Part shown: positions 1 to 15,095 of the stretch, piece after piece
Numbering within the stretch: position 1 is the stretch's first letter
Layout of the letters: every line of letters begins with the position of its first letter
DNA from: Dictyophora rubrovolvata
Lineage: Eukaryota; Basidiomycota; Agaricomycetes; Phallales; Phallaceae
Length of the DNA stretch: 64,000 bases
Direction of reading: 5' to 3'
Assembly: GCA_029959195.1 (NCBI GenBank)
Contig: CP114117.1
Location: 682,001-746,000, forward strand
Translations under genes and position numbers: made by a program
The notes under the pieces: generated by a model
The model's input: only the letters and a program-made list of their open reading frames with translations
The model's database searches: none
Told to the model about the DNA's origin: nothing

Positions 1-2509
<2,509 letters not shown>

Positions 2510-3349
2510 AATGAACAATTGTAGATTTGATCAAAGGTGCTGATTGTGTTGGAAAATCAATGCTCCTTTTTATACGGTACCGCGGTATACTCCTAGCGTG
2601 TCCAGCAACTTGTAGAAGTTAGAAATAGCACAGCACTCGTTTAGCCACGTACCTCCTGTACGCCTGTGGGTCCGCCATCAAGCGCCGGCTTTGTTCTCTC
2701 ACGCGCACTGGAACGACTCGGAGTCACCCAATGAGCACAGCTGCTTTGACTCTCTGACAATGACAAGAATGTTCTCAAGCTCACATCGGATTCTCATTAA
2801 TGACACATTTCTGTTACCTTAATTTTGGTCCAAGTTCCGGCCAAAGAACTTCTGGCGATTCAATTCGACCCCCGTGTCGACCCGGGTGTTGCCCGGATGT
2901 AACTGCAAAAGTGAACTCAGAAGAAGAACCAAACCAGATATATAAAAATAGACCATAAAAGATTGTTTCTGCAGTCATCGCAAAACATGTACATCCAGTC
3001 TATATTTGGCTGAGAGAACAACGATTTATCTCGGGTACCTCCTAGCGCTGACTTCGAGCTTGAACATTTTTATTTTTTCAATAGGCTCCGCCAATTCTCT
3101 CTCGGAACCCTCACTCAGTATGTATTCTATGGGATGATTCCCGAGGAACCAAAAAGGATAAATCAAGCAGTCGACGATAGCCTCATAATTCAAACCTGTC
3201 AACTGTCCAAATGCCTTCCGGTCGGAAGTAGAAAAATTCTGGCCTTTTTTTGTGGTGTGCATGCATGTGCTTTTTTTTCGCGTATTTATACCGAGACGAT
3301 TTCCTCCCTTTTCTCCCCAATTTGTCTTTGATAACCCAACAAACCTGAA
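2510..3349. other. Intergenic region between two divergent genes
   Basis: This 840 bp stretch should hold the promoters of the Ca2+-ATPase (-) and the small secreted protein (+). I see no convincing coding region, repeat or RNA gene. The short open frames on either strand show no recognisable protein. Confidence 0.4.
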
Positions 3350-3828
3350 ATGAGACTCATTCGTTCTCTAGTCACTCTCTTTTCTGCTTTCAGCCTCAGC
3401 GTTCTGGCCTCCACTGAACCTGGACCAGATACTGTAAGGTTTACCCGCGTTGCCGTCTCTCCCTTTCTCATTGTTTTAGTATGTCGAAGTTCATTTCGAC
3501 AATGGAGAGGTTGTATGGTATAATTTCGGAGAATGCTATCCATATCAACTAGATAATGGCAAAGGACCTACGGCCGTATATGCACAATGGCTTCAAAGCA
3601 CCGATTGCCAAGGATATAGGTACGTAATTCCCTCTAGCTATACCACCGGCCATTTTTAGGTTCTCACTAATCATTAATCACTGTAGCTCCTATGACTGTT
3701 CCGGGGAAAAAGTGCTGAATCTGCCGGTCCCTGCTGGTACACCACTGATCAATGCACTCGATTTTGCGCAGCTCATAGCTGGAAATTCCGCCAATTGCAC
3801 CGCGTTAAAACTTCCAATAATTGGATAG
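3350..3828 (+). CDS. Small secreted protein with cysteines, three exons
   Basis: Exons 3350-3433, 3480-3619 and 3687-3828 join in frame to about 121 residues. Introns are 46 and 67 bp with canonical GT and AG ends. The N-terminus (MRLIRSLVTLFSAFSLSVLA) is a clear signal peptide with cleavage expected after Ala-20. The mature chain is acidic and polar and holds four cysteines (GECY, TDCQ, YDCS, ANCT), enough for two disulfides. I do not recognise the family, and there is no catalytic motif. It could be a cell-surface or effector-like protein. Exon phase agreement and the signal peptide make it very likely to be a real gene. Confidence 0.75.
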
Positions 3829-4136
3829 TCATCTCCTTCATTAACCCGTTTACTGTTTCTGTCGACTTTATTCTGTATCTCATCTATTAAATAAAAAGTC
3901 GTTTTATCTTTGCTTTATCTTCTGGCAGTTGTAGCAGGTGTCCACGAGTCCATCTACATATGAATTTACCAAATAGATTGGGTAGTTGCGCATAACGTCC
4001 TTTTTAAACAAATTATACTACGAAGAATGAACATGTCTGGAGACGTCTAGTATTCATTTGCTCGATGGTTCGCTCACTGTGCAGAGTAAGCTGTGACGCC
4101 TTTGTGCGTCACGTTTTGCACATACGGTCTTCCATC

Positions 4137-5127
<991 letters not shown>

Positions 5128-5620
5128 CAAAAATAATTTCGCTGTTCTACTAAAATTTACAAGTTTGTAAAATAATAAAACGTCTGTGTCTCGACTAGTA
5201 GGAGAAAAACAAACTACGCATTCAAAACTGCCCGTCCCGGGGTTGGTGCTTTCACTTCTGAGTGCGCCAGACATCAAGCTTATACCAAGTTTTTTTCTAT
5301 TTGACCCGGGAGTAAGCCAAGCTCTGAACCACATGCACAGCAATAATTCCAATAGACGCCGATTGGTTAGATAGGTCTGTTGCGATTGAATTCGATCATG
5401 GTGATGGTCTCGGCGTTCGTTTGAATTATTGCAGGCCTGGAAACATATTTCAAAGCTCCATATGGCCACTAATGAATGAGTATTCTGATAAGCATTGAAT
5501 AAAAAGTATAATCCTGTGTCGCTGCGGCCAAGCCATTTTTTTTGCTCATAAGACCAGCAGAATCCGAACGGACCACTAACCAAAAACATCCAACTTATTT
5601 CAAAGTCAAAGAAAAAAGCT
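5128..5620. other. Intergenic, nothing recognised
   Basis: This 493 bp stretch lies between the NUDT21 stop and the GGPG peptide gene. A minus-strand open frame of 196 codons overlaps it, but it has no recognisable domain and runs antisense through the peptide gene. It presumably holds the terminator of one gene and the promoter of the next. Confidence 0.35.
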
Positions 5621-5749
5621 ATGGCTATCTTCCATAATTCTCTAAACCTCATAACTCTCACTTTTCTCATACTTCTGGCACAAAGCACCAGTGCATTACC
5701 TCAACCCCCTCAACCGCAAGTTATCGGCGGCCCCGGTAACGGGGTCTAA
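5621..5749 (+). CDS. Small secreted peptide with C-terminal GGPG motif (42 aa)
   Basis: A single-exon frame of 42 codons, too short for most gene finders. Residues 1-25 form a strong signal peptide (hydrophobic LITLTFLILLAQSTSA). The predicted mature peptide is only about 17 residues: a Pro/Gln stretch (LPQPPQPQ) followed by VIGGPGNGV at the very C-terminus. The GGPG tail recurs in the genes at 20778, 22744, 24178 and 24801. That recurrence is the main argument that this short frame is real. There is no cysteine and no CaaX box. Function is unknown; a secreted signalling or surface peptide is an inference only. Confidence 0.6.
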   Translation: MAIFHNSLNLITLTFLILLAQSTSALPQPPQPQVIGGPGNGV

Positions 5750-6024
5750 ATGACAATCACAGCTCTTACGATGAGTTAGTTAAGCTTTGCTCTTGTTTGA
5801 CTAAAAATTTTACACCTTTTCTCAGTTTCCTCGACGGAGCCCCAGTCCATTGTAGTGTTATTTATTCTAAAATACATTTCTATGACTTGATAAATTTCCG
5901 ACGAAGCATGTAGCTCGAAGTGACGTCGATTTAATGAATTCGCAAAGCACAAATCACTTTGAAATATTGTAATTTATTACACCATACCAGGAAACCCACG
6001 AGCACCAAGATTAGTGCTCTTAAC

Positions 6025-7609
6025 TCATAAATGGGCAGTTCCAGCAATCAAAGCACCGCCGTCCACTATGACAAAATCCCCAGTAACATGAGCAGAAGCA
6101 GGACTAACCAAAAACAACGCTGATTTGGTGTGAGCCAAACAAGTAATGTTCATCCTTATTCAAATCTTACCAACCCCCGCCATATCTCTCGCATTCCCTA
6201 ATCGACCTAACCAAATAACTTCAAACTGAATAGGTTCAAAGAGTATAAACGTTATCTCACCCATCGGTTGACTCTTAACTACCGTATCGTGGTGATTCTT
6301 CAGACTCCAAGCAGTCATTTTAGATGGGAAGACACTAGAACAACATCCAAGTACATATTTAATGCAAGATCGTACTCGACATTTTGATGGTCAACTTACC
6401 CTGGACAAATGGCATTGACACTGTTAAATAGTTAAGAGGAAAAAGACTTGTTCGAAACAGCTTGTAACTTAACGTGATAAACCGGTGCGCAAGTGTCGTA
6501 GCCAAGTTCTTGGTGAGATGATTTACTAAGCCAACATTTAGTCTGCTCAAGACACTTGATACCAAAAAAATCCAAAATTTACCTGCAGCCTTGCTAGTAT
6601 GATCTATATGATATAGATGAGCAAACTAGTTGAGTACAGCACGTGGCACTTACAACTCCATAGCCCATTATTCTTCTCGGCTATGCTGCTTCCTCCGGCA
6701 TTCGTCTCAAAAGCGGCCACTGAAGAAATATTGATCACCCTTCCAGGATCGATATTTGTTGAATCCTTTGCCAAAATATCGGTTAATCTGATGATACCAT
6801 TAACTTCAGCTAATAGTAGCATTAAGAAAACGTACCCTTGGGTCACTATCCCGCGGTCGACTTTAATTTGAAGTTGTATTTAGAGAAATGACAGAACTCA
6901 CTGTAAAATATACTCTTGACATTCAACGACAGAAGTTTATCCCAGCCTTGTTTCTCAGGAAAGCTGTTTTCATGTGAGCCATGAAGAAGTTCCGGTAGCC
7001 GACAGACATGGTTAATACACACTCGTTATAGGGCGCTGCCCATGAAGCACCTGAATTATTCACTAGAATGTGGATCTTTCGCTCTTTCCTCTTGATTTCT
7101 TCAGCTACTTTATCACATCCCGCTTTCGACTAGGTGAAGATCTTTCAGTACCGGGTACAAAGGAGCATCGGCGATTTCGACTCGGAACTCAGCTTACACC
7201 AAGATCGCCAACAATGTAATGGCAACTTCCAGAGCCTTTCTTATTTAGAATATCACAAGCCTAGGAAAAACAATAAACATCAATTTCCAAACAGAAGCTG
7301 GTGCACTCACAGCTTTGAGCTGGGCCTCTTTTCTAGATACGATATAAACTTTGGCACTGTTCTGAACAAATGCCGATGCAATCATAAGACCAATTCCGGA
7401 TCCACCTCCCGTAACAACGGCTGTGTAAGAAAAAAATGATAGAAAACGAGGAATAATACACTCTTATGTTTTCCTTACCAATTTTCCCTTCGACGCCGAA
7501 TAGGGATGAGATTGTCACATCTGGTCAGACTCAAGTCAGACGTCATAATAAGAAACTTTTAAAAGAGTTTTGACATTGAAATGCACTCAAAGGTACCTGG
7601 AATATTCAT
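6025..7609 (-). CDS. Short-chain dehydrogenase/reductase (classical SDR)
   Basis: NAD(P)-dependent oxidoreductase of unknown substrate. The start is ATG at 7609 (MNIPG) and the stop is at 6025. About nine short introns interrupt it. The Rossmann nucleotide motif reads AVVTGGGSGIGLMIASAF (about 7.4 kb). The NNSGAS block follows, then the catalytic serine region VINISSVAAFETN. The YHTSK active-site motif is created across a splice junction near 6.6 kb. Next come NHLTKNLATTLAHRFITVNAICPG and the C-terminal GVALFLVSPASAHVTGDFV. The raw frames look broken, but every block joins in phase, so I call it intact. It resembles the fungal 3-oxoacyl-ACP-reductase-like SDR group. It is divergent from ALG2 with a 258 bp shared promoter region. 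Confidence 0.85.
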
Positions 7610-7867
7610 GGTGTGTATAAGAAAGATGCTACAAGGAAATGCCTGCAATGGCAATCAAGCATCATGATGTTGAAACTTGAAGCTCGGCTCGGCACCCTAT
7701 GGTAAGCTAGTGGAAGGCAAGTCTGATTATGTCAGACAAACGTCCGAGCATGCACTGTCACCGTGACTGCTTTGCGCGAACCACTCTTCGCTGTTGGATC
7801 GCACATAATTTCAATTTGCGTTTTCTCTGAGGAGTTTTTATTTGGGGTGGTAACCATTGATTGAGAA

Positions 7868-9717
7868 ATGAGGGTGGCCTTTCTTCACCCAGACTTGGGT
7901 ATCGGTGGGTCGGATTTCAGAGATAAACTTCTGGCGCTTTTCTAATAAAATAATTCTTTAAATAAGGTGGGGCAGAACGCTTGATTGTCGATGCCGCACT
8001 TGGTCTTCAAAGGCGGGGACATGAAGTTCATATATACACGTCTCACCACGATCCTAAACACTGTTTTGAAGAGACAAGAGACGGTATGTATCCTTCAAAG
8101 CTCCCATGACGCTCTGCTCAAGTTCCAAGGTCCAAGGCAGCTAATTTCATGATTACTAGGAACTTTGAAAGTCAATTACGTCGTTCCACCATTTCCGCGC
8201 TCAATACGTGGCAAAGGTCACATTGTGTTTGCACACCTGCGCCAACTACACCTTACCTTTCACCTACTTTACACCAAATCACAGATTAATAAAACATACC
8301 TAGTAGACGACTATGACGTCTTTTTCATTGATCAGCTATCCACAGCCATTCCTTTTCTGAGAAATCTGGGGAATAAACGCGTAGTTTTTTATGGTCACTT
8401 CCCAGACAAACTCCTTGCCGAAGGACCGTTTATTGAGAACGTCCCAAGAAGCAAGAAGCTCTCCCTTAAAACCTTATATCGTCTTCCAATGGATCTTTTG
8501 GAGGACTATACTACTCGTAAGTTCTACGGAGGTTCCGACCGCCTGCACTCCAAGTGGGTAGCTGAATAGGACTGACTCTACAGGAAAGACCGACGTCCTT
8601 TTGGTCAATTCCAAGTTTACTGCTCGTGTTTTCAGAACCTACATGCCCAATTTACGAAAAGCATCACGCGTTGTCTATCCCGGAATTAATATCGAAGCAT
8701 ATGACGAACCCTTGCCGGCACCGCTAATGTCGGAAAAAGCTGATTTACGAGAAGGTCGCTCTCTAGTTGGAGACGTATATTCGTGCGTAGCATTTCAACT
8801 ACTTAATTTCATAGGCTTAATTCTTAAAACATAGGTTCCGACCAACACTGGTGTCGCTCAATCGATTCGAGAAGAAGAAGAATGCGGTTTTAGCGATTCG
8901 AGGCTTTGCCTTGGTAACAAAGCAACTTCATAGGGGTGCAACCACAACGAACCGACTTGACCAAATGCGATTGGTTCTTGCGGGTACATGTCGTTGCTAT
9001 TTATCCAGGTGTCGCTTAATGTTTAATCCACATCCCACAGGCGGCTTTGACCCCAGACTGAAGGATAACATACAAACTCTCAAGATTCTCGTGGACGCAT
9101 GCGAGGAGAATAATTTGGGATATCGCATTACACCAGCTTCGGCTCTTGAGCCCATCAAAGACTTTGAACCAATGTTCCAAAACTCATCAAATACAGCACA
9201 TGAAGATCCGGACGTTGTGTTCTTACTCAACTTCTCCAGCCTTCAACGAAACTATTTGCTGAAATCTCCGAATACCTGCGCATTGTTATATACCCCCATG
9301 AACGAACACTTCGGTATCATTCCGGTGGAAGGCATGTTATCTGGACTACCTGTACTAGCGTGCGATAGCGGCGGTCCTGTCGAAAGCGTGCTGGATCCAA
9401 TGATTGCGGAAGACATTGAAGAAAAGGAAAGAACAGGATGGTTAAGACCACCAGATGCAGATGCATGGGCCAGTGCCATTATGGATATTCTCAATATGTC
9501 AGAAGAGGAAAGAATCTCACTGGGAAAACGCGCGGGTAAACGGGCTGTTACCATGTTCGGCTTACCAGCCATGACCGAGAACATTGAAAAAGCTTTACAG
9601 GAGACGATAAACCTTGGACCCGTTGGCTTACAGGGTATTTTTATTTATTGGCGTCATTTATTGATATTCTTGATTACTGCACTTGTCCCTGTCGTCATAC
9701 GGCGGGTTTTATTCTAA
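7868..9717 (+). CDS. ALG2: Alpha-1,3/1,6-mannosyltransferase ALG2 (GT4)
   Basis: Cytosol-facing ER glycosyltransferase that adds the second and third mannoses to the dolichol-linked precursor of N-glycans. ATG at 7868 ([14 protein letters not shown]) continues across an intron to [14 protein letters not shown]. Diagnostic blocks are [76 protein letters not shown] and the donor-binding [20 protein letters not shown]. The C-terminus carries a hydrophobic segment, as in the family, and ends at 9717. Several 45-70 bp introns are inferred. No disruption is seen. The ortholog assignment is firm. Confidence 0.93.
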
Positions 9718-9895
9718 TTTATTTCACTTTTCGGAGGAAGATATATAGTCAATAAAGCGTTCTAGGCCTAATGCATATTTAGCACCTGCATGTTGAGCCC
9801 ATGTTGAGTGGACTATATAAGCTTGCCGCAGTTTCCAAGGACTAATCAGTAACAGTCAAATCAGTTCCGAAGTGCACTGCTGTCGTTGCTACTGA

Positions 9896-10340
9896 ATGTT
9901 GACGTCGACCCAAGCCGGCCCCTCTCACAGGGTCTCTCTCTGGTTGGACCAAACTGGTCGCCGGGGAGAATTAATAATACCGCGACTCGACAGCCTTAAC
10001 AACACCGCCGACCTATCAAATCAAGACGTAAACGTAGTTTACAACACTTTCAGTACACCCGTTGTTATCGACTTGGCGGATGTGCTCACAGATATAAAGG
10101 TGTAAGATAGTTTAGCTTGCTAATTTGTTGCTAATATTAATCCTTGATGATGATGATGATTTACAGAATTTGGAAGTGGTCATTGGACCCAGATTTGCTC
10201 CGGTATGTTTTTGATTATATCTGACACTCAAATTCACGCCTCGGTAGAAACACTGAACACTATTCCTACTAGTGTAGACATGAGCTTTGCCCGTGCCATT
10301 ATTTGCCGTTCAACGCTTCGCTGCCAGTGGGTTGTAATTA
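9896..10340 (+). pseudogene. 3' fragment of the HsbA-like secreted family
   Basis: The last two intron positions and short exons of the family at 16968 and 43226 are recognisable: a GTAAGATAG-type donor, a TGATTTACAG acceptor, an exon beginning NLEVV, then a GTATGTTTTTGA donor. Signal peptide and first exons are missing, so it is a truncated copy. The same 3'-flank repeat as at the other copies follows it. Confidence 0.5.
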
Positions 10341-10374
10341 CTTAAAGGAATAGAGAACGGATTATTTTAGTATA

Positions 10375-10620
10375 TCGTCAGTGGGATTTTACAGTATACC
10401 ATAATTGGTATTCACACTCGACTAGTTTTCTTCTTTGCTCACAAATTAGTAGTTATCATCAATATCTATGCGTATTACATATTGACATTGTGATTACACG
10501 CTGAGTGACAACTTGGACGCCAAATCCGACCTACTGACTCGAAACTTGGATCCCGGCTATCCTGCACCGACTACAAGCATTAGAAAAAGGGGCAGACTTG
10601 CCATTATCAACAGCAGTGGG
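10375..10620 (+). repeat. 3'-flank repeat of the HsbA-like duplication unit
   Basis: The segment starting near ATTTTACAGTATACCATAA contains CACACTCGACTAGTTTTC and the block CCTACTGACTCGAAACTTGG. It recurs downstream of the other HsbA-like copies near 18.0 and 19.9 kb (+), and near 43.1, 44.8 and 48.6 kb (-). It marks the unit boundary. Confidence 0.7.
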
Positions 10621-11871
10621 GAGGGAATACGAACTTCGTGAGAGTGGCACTCGGCAAAGGAGTTCGGACTTCCATGCCCGTAGACGATGAAAACCCTTCA
10701 AAGGCGTCAAGTGATTTTATTTTTAGAAAGCTAGTTAACCGGCGACCCACCTATCATTCCGCCCGCCCCAAACCTAAGAGATATGGGCGGGATGAGCTGA
10801 AAATGCCTTAAGTAGAGGCGGGGTGGTAGCTCCCCACGCCAAACCCTCCAACGTCTCCACCCGCTGCTAGCTTCGAGACCAGATGCGTAGACGACAAAAC
10901 GAGTGGGCAGGCAGGTAACATTCAATCTGAACAGTCCTCCCGCCGCCGATGATTTAATCTGCACCATGCACAACTGCCATAGCTTAGATATTTCAAATTT
11001 ACTAATTTACTTATTTACACCAAAATCTATCTAATGTTTGATGGAATATGCCAGCATTAGGGTTTACAAACCTACCGTCACATCCAGCCCCCACCACCCA
11101 GCAAACCCGCCAAAGAGGAGCTGAAACCTAAAAATGAGCCATGTATGAGGGGGAGAGGGGAGAGGGGAGAGGAGAGGTTGCAGCGTCCACTCTAGCTAAA
11201 ACCGAGGTACATGAACAAAAAAAATGTTAAAAAGGTGAAAAAAATTTTCACTAGGCAGATGCTTACTATTGATCCATTGCCGGCCCTCATCCATACATAT
11301 CTATCCGAATGCTGCACATTTTCGCATCTACTAAAAGATGCAAACGCGGGGAGATGGGCGCAGTTGGGAAAGGAGGTAGTGATGGTCGAGAAAAGGTTTG
11401 GGCCGTTCGGCGCCTGTCGAACTTGGTCACGTGATGGAACTTTCCTCGGTTGCGCCTCTTGTACCATAGTCAACTAGTCGCCCCGCCCTGTCGGTTCCCG
11501 CCTCCCGCTTAATTTGGGCGCACATGGGCATCTGCATGCGCCTAAGGTGAAAAAAATAGCTATATACATGCTGCGTGATACTCGATTATATAATAGCTAT
11601 CTACGAGGAGCTCGGACTTACGAGTACCACGTATCTCATATAGACCCAGCAGTGGGGGCTGAAGCCGGCATATCTGTCCGCGGTCCCAGACCTGGACAAC
11701 TCTTCCACTTACCGATTCCGACCTACTGACTTGGATTCCGGCTATCTGCCGTTACTTACTCGAGTAATGGTAATGTCTTCCTGTTTATGGTAATTCCAAG
11801 TATACCGGGCCATATTTAAACAGCCTAAAGTGTTGTCTTCAATTAGTACTTTGCGCGATTGATTACTCATA
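10621..11871. other. Non-coding, repeat-rich stretch
   Basis: No gene is recognised. It holds GC-rich patches (10.74-10.97 kb), a G/A-rich tract at 11147-11177 built from GAGGGG-like units, and from about 11.56 to 11.87 kb a mosaic of duplication-unit pieces. One piece, CTCGATTATATAATAGC, also occurs near 44.6 kb. Another, TACTCGAGTAATG, belongs to the 3'-flank repeat. Confidence 0.5.
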
Positions 11872-12882
11872 ATGGCGGACCACCATCATCTATTTTTCTT
11901 TATACCAAAAACACTTCTTTTACCACCAATCCATTCCAAAATTCCTCCAAAAATAGCTCCAACAGGCCCACTTGGGCCGGCATCCACCACAAAAAGGGGG
12001 AAAGCAACCTCTGGGGCAATGAACGAGACAGCGAGGCCACAATCTGAACAAGCTGACGCGTCTGGCACAGCTAAGCGACCGAGTAGACCAACGGCGTCTA
12101 AAGGAATCGACATGTTTGTGTTCCCAGAATGGGAAAGCCTAAAACAAATGCAAGAGAATATGAAAGATGGCAATGATGCACTCGAGTACCTGAAGCATCA
12201 GTTGTACCTAGAAGGAACAATGGAGGTGAATCTAGAGAACTTAAGCTATGCGCTGATGCTTTTCTCTACCACGTCATCCTTGAGACTTGTACAAGAAGGC
12301 GCAAGAGCAGTGGCAATACTGCTAAAAGAGCTGAAAATTGTAGTTCAGAACGAACAGATAGAAGAAGCAATGAAAGTAACACTAACCCCAATAGCAGCAG
12401 AAATAGCAACAATGAAACAAGACCTCAAAATGATATAAGAATGCACTGAAAAAGGTGAAGTGAGGAGAAAACCGACATATGCCAATGCAGCAAAAGAAGG
12501 AAGAGAAGAACAACAAATGGCAAGTCTAGAGATCAAGAAGAGACAAATCCTCATAGACCAAGAACAAAGTACGTCAACCAACACCCTAATAACACTAATG
12601 GAAATCCAGCTGGTTGCCAAAGCCAATGAAGCAATAAAAATAGCAAAAATCAACCAAGATAAACAAGACTTCAAAATAATCAGCGCACGAAAACTCTGAA
12701 ACAGAGGACTGTTATTAGAAACTAATACCACTGCAACAGCTGACACCTTAAGGAAGCAAAAGGAAGCCTTCTGCAATGCCTTTGGACCAGCAGTCAAGAT
12801 AAAAGAAAGAACCTCCATGGTAAGAATTCCATTTGTACCAGTGATACATGACACCAGCAGCGAATGGGAACAACATCGAATT
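11872..12882 (+). mobile_element. Retroelement ORF1/gag-like relic, probably non-LTR (LINE) type
   Basis: The coding relic resembles the first ORF of basidiomycete non-LTR elements: a basic Pro/Thr-rich N-terminus, a helical region, the TYANAAK block, a RQILID block, an LVAKANEAI block, and a distal KERTSMVRIPFVPV block. No reverse transcriptase follows. It is an incomplete, broken copy (about two breaks), cut on the right by the first TGTCAGGG-ended element at 12883. The family assignment rests on remembered block order only. Confidence 0.5.
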
Positions 12883-13290
12883 TGTCAGGGTATGCTAGTG
12901 CCATCCCCTTCTTTTCCTCTGTTTATCTTCGGTTTTGGTCTATTTTATTCATTTCCATATTTCTCGCATTTTATCCCATCTCTTGCGTTTCCCTCTCCTT
13001 CCATATTCCCATTTTTCCCTTCAACGGGTGCTGAGCACCTGTTCTCATCAGAGCCATGGCCTAGGCCCCAGCTAAAAGTCTGGGACCGGCGCATATCCGC
13101 GCCCAGTCCATGAACCGAAGGCTGTGTATGGCCTTTGCCATTTTTTCATAGTATATGATTAGTAGCCCTAGAGGAGGGATCCCTAAGTTTGTTCTCTTGG
13201 GATCCCCTCCCTCTAGGTGAGTTAGTATTATTCCTAGAATATATTTTGCTTAGGATCCCCTCCCTCTAGTCTGAGAGAGTAGCCCTGACA
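12883..13290 (+). mobile_element. TGTCAGGG-ended element, copy 1 (408 bp, non-coding)
   Basis: Begins TGTCAGGGTATGCTAG and ends GAGTAGCCCTGACA, giving 8 bp terminal inverted repeats. The inside is pyrimidine-rich at the left and has nested GATCC-containing hairpins at the right (CCTAGAGGAGGGATCCC paired with GGATCCCCTCCCTCTAGG). It is closely similar to copies at 13323 and 14690. The internal 98-codon frame is a by-product. The CAGGG-type termini suggest a non-autonomous DNA transposon (MITE), but I cannot find a clean target-site duplication. Confidence 0.65.
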
Positions 13291-13322
13291 TTCACCGTTT
13301 TTCATAGTATATAGTTAGTAGC

Positions 13323-13729
13323 TGTCAGGGTATGCTAGCATCGTCCCCTTATTTTCCTTCATTTATCTTCGGTTCTGGTTTATCTTATTTATTTCCTTAT
13401 TTCTCGTATTTTATCCCATTTCCTGCATTCCCCCTTCCTTCTGTATTCCCTTCTTTCCCTCCAACAGGCGCTGAGCGCCCGTTCTCATCAGAGCCATGGC
13501 CTAGGCCCCAGCTAAAAGTCCGGGACTGGCGCGTATCCGTGCCCAGTCCATGAACTGAAGGCCGCGTATAGCCTTTGCCGTTTTTTCATAGTATATAGTT
13601 AGTAGCCCTAGAGGAGGGATCCCTAAGTTTGTTCTCTTAGGATCCCCTCCCTCTAGGTGAGTTAGTATCTTTCCCAAAATATATTTGCTTAGGATCCCCT
13701 CCCTCTAGTCTGAGTGAGTAGCCCTGACA
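13323..13729 (+). mobile_element. TGTCAGGG-ended element, copy 2 (407 bp)
   Basis: Same orientation and layout as copy 1 and separated from it by 32 bp. That spacer resembles part of the element interior (TTTTCATAGTATATAGTTAGTAG), which suggests insertion into, or recombination with, another copy. Termini are TGTCAGGG and CCCTGACA. Confidence 0.65.
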
Positions 13730-14689
13730 GACAGGCCGAAGAACATGACGATAGAAGAAGACACAAGTAAAAGTCTCACTACATAGGGCTCAGCCCCATG
13801 AGACTCATTTGAATTACACACATATACACACTTTGCGCAATTAGTGTCTTTAGTAGATACCAGTCTTTGCTCTTTTGGGGTTTGGCTGATGACAAAGATT
13901 GGACAAAGACACAGAAAAAGTTGATTGTCCCCGTAGCAACTGAATATTGAGTCTGTTAGCATGTACCTTGTGCACCTAATCAACAGAGAAGTCCTCGTGT
14001 ATCCGTGAAATCGAGACTTGGCATTCCTACCCCAAGTTCGAGAGCCTGTGCATTTCTTTCGTTGAAGTTTCAAACAGCATACTACATAGCGTGTAAACAA
14101 ATCACCCACCCCTAGAGCAGCAGTTCCTGTTAAAAGTTGTTAAAAGTGATAAGTCAGCAATTCAAGAAAGCGTCGTCTTAGAAACCATACCAGACGAAAC
14201 AAGCGTTGCCCATCGCTGTTCCCCTATTCACCCTATCCATTCTTTACTGCTCTATCTCTACCCTTCCTTCTTCTCGTTATCTTTACAACCTAGAAGATTT
14301 CTGAAATGCACAAAGGATCTTGAAGTAACACATGGATACGTCCGTCAACACAGAAACCTAGAACATTGAGCATTTAAGTTTGCAGAGCGGTATGGCCAGA
14401 ACACCTGTGAACTTGACATCAGATGGGAAGAACTGATTCTACGCCATAATCGTCGCATCAAGGTGGAGCCAGTTTGCAAGATGAAGATTCATTATCAAGG
14501 ATCTGTGCTTGATGGATGCAGAAGTGAAGAAATGAGTCTGCAAGCTAGCGGGAATAAACAGTGCGGCTAGCAATGTTCATGTTGAAGTACCCTGTCACAT
14601 ACCGTGCCACGCATGAACAGTGAGGGCTCCAGAATCGGCATAAGTGGTTGGAATGGGAGCCATGTTGAAAAACCTCACAGAACTGTGGT
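13730..14689. other. Non-coding stretch with a piece of the duplication-unit flank
   Basis: The region 13.83-13.96 kb, read on the minus strand, contains GGGGACAATCAACTTTTT and CCCCAAAAGAGCAAAGACTG. Both recur near 42.5 kb, so this is a displaced fragment of the 3'-flank repeat. I recognise nothing between 14.0 and 14.69 kb. The 134-codon minus frame here has no known domain. Confidence 0.45.
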
Positions 14690-15095
14690 TGTCAGGGCTA
14701 CTCACTCAGACTAGAGGGAGGGGATCCTAAGAGATATATTTTGGGAAAGATACTAACTCACCTAGAGGGAGGGGATCCTAAGAGAACAAACTTAGGGATC
14801 CCTCCTCTAGGGCTACTAACTATATACTATGAAAAAATGGCAAAGGCCATACGCGGCCTTCAGTTCATGGACTGGGCGCGGATATGCGCCGGTCCCGGAC
14901 TTTTAGCTGGGGCCTAGGCCATGGCTCTGATGAGAACGGGCGCTCAGCGCCCATTGGAGGGAAAGAAGGGAATACAGAAGGAAGGGGGAATGCAGGAAAT
15001 GGGATAAAATACGAGAAATAAGGAAATAAATAAGATAAACCAGAACCGAAGATAAATGAAGGAAAATAAGGGGACGACGCTAGTGTACCCTGACA
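14690..15095 (-). mobile_element. TGTCAGGG-ended element, copy 3 (406 bp, inverted)
   Basis: Reverse complement of copies 1 and 2, with the same termini and the same internal GATCC hairpins. Together with copy 2 it forms an inverted pair around the 0.96 kb spacer 13730-14689. Confidence 0.65.

Noticed and set aside
6025-7609. The SDR as a pseudogene
   Set aside because: Raw frames are short, but all conserved blocks including the YHTSK site join in phase across canonical short introns.
12900-13560. Similar 70-100 codon frames at 12817, 13332 and 15143 as a protein family
   Set aside because: They lie inside the TGTCAGGG-ended elements. Their likeness is due to the DNA repeat, and the composition is low-complexity Phe/Pro/Ser.
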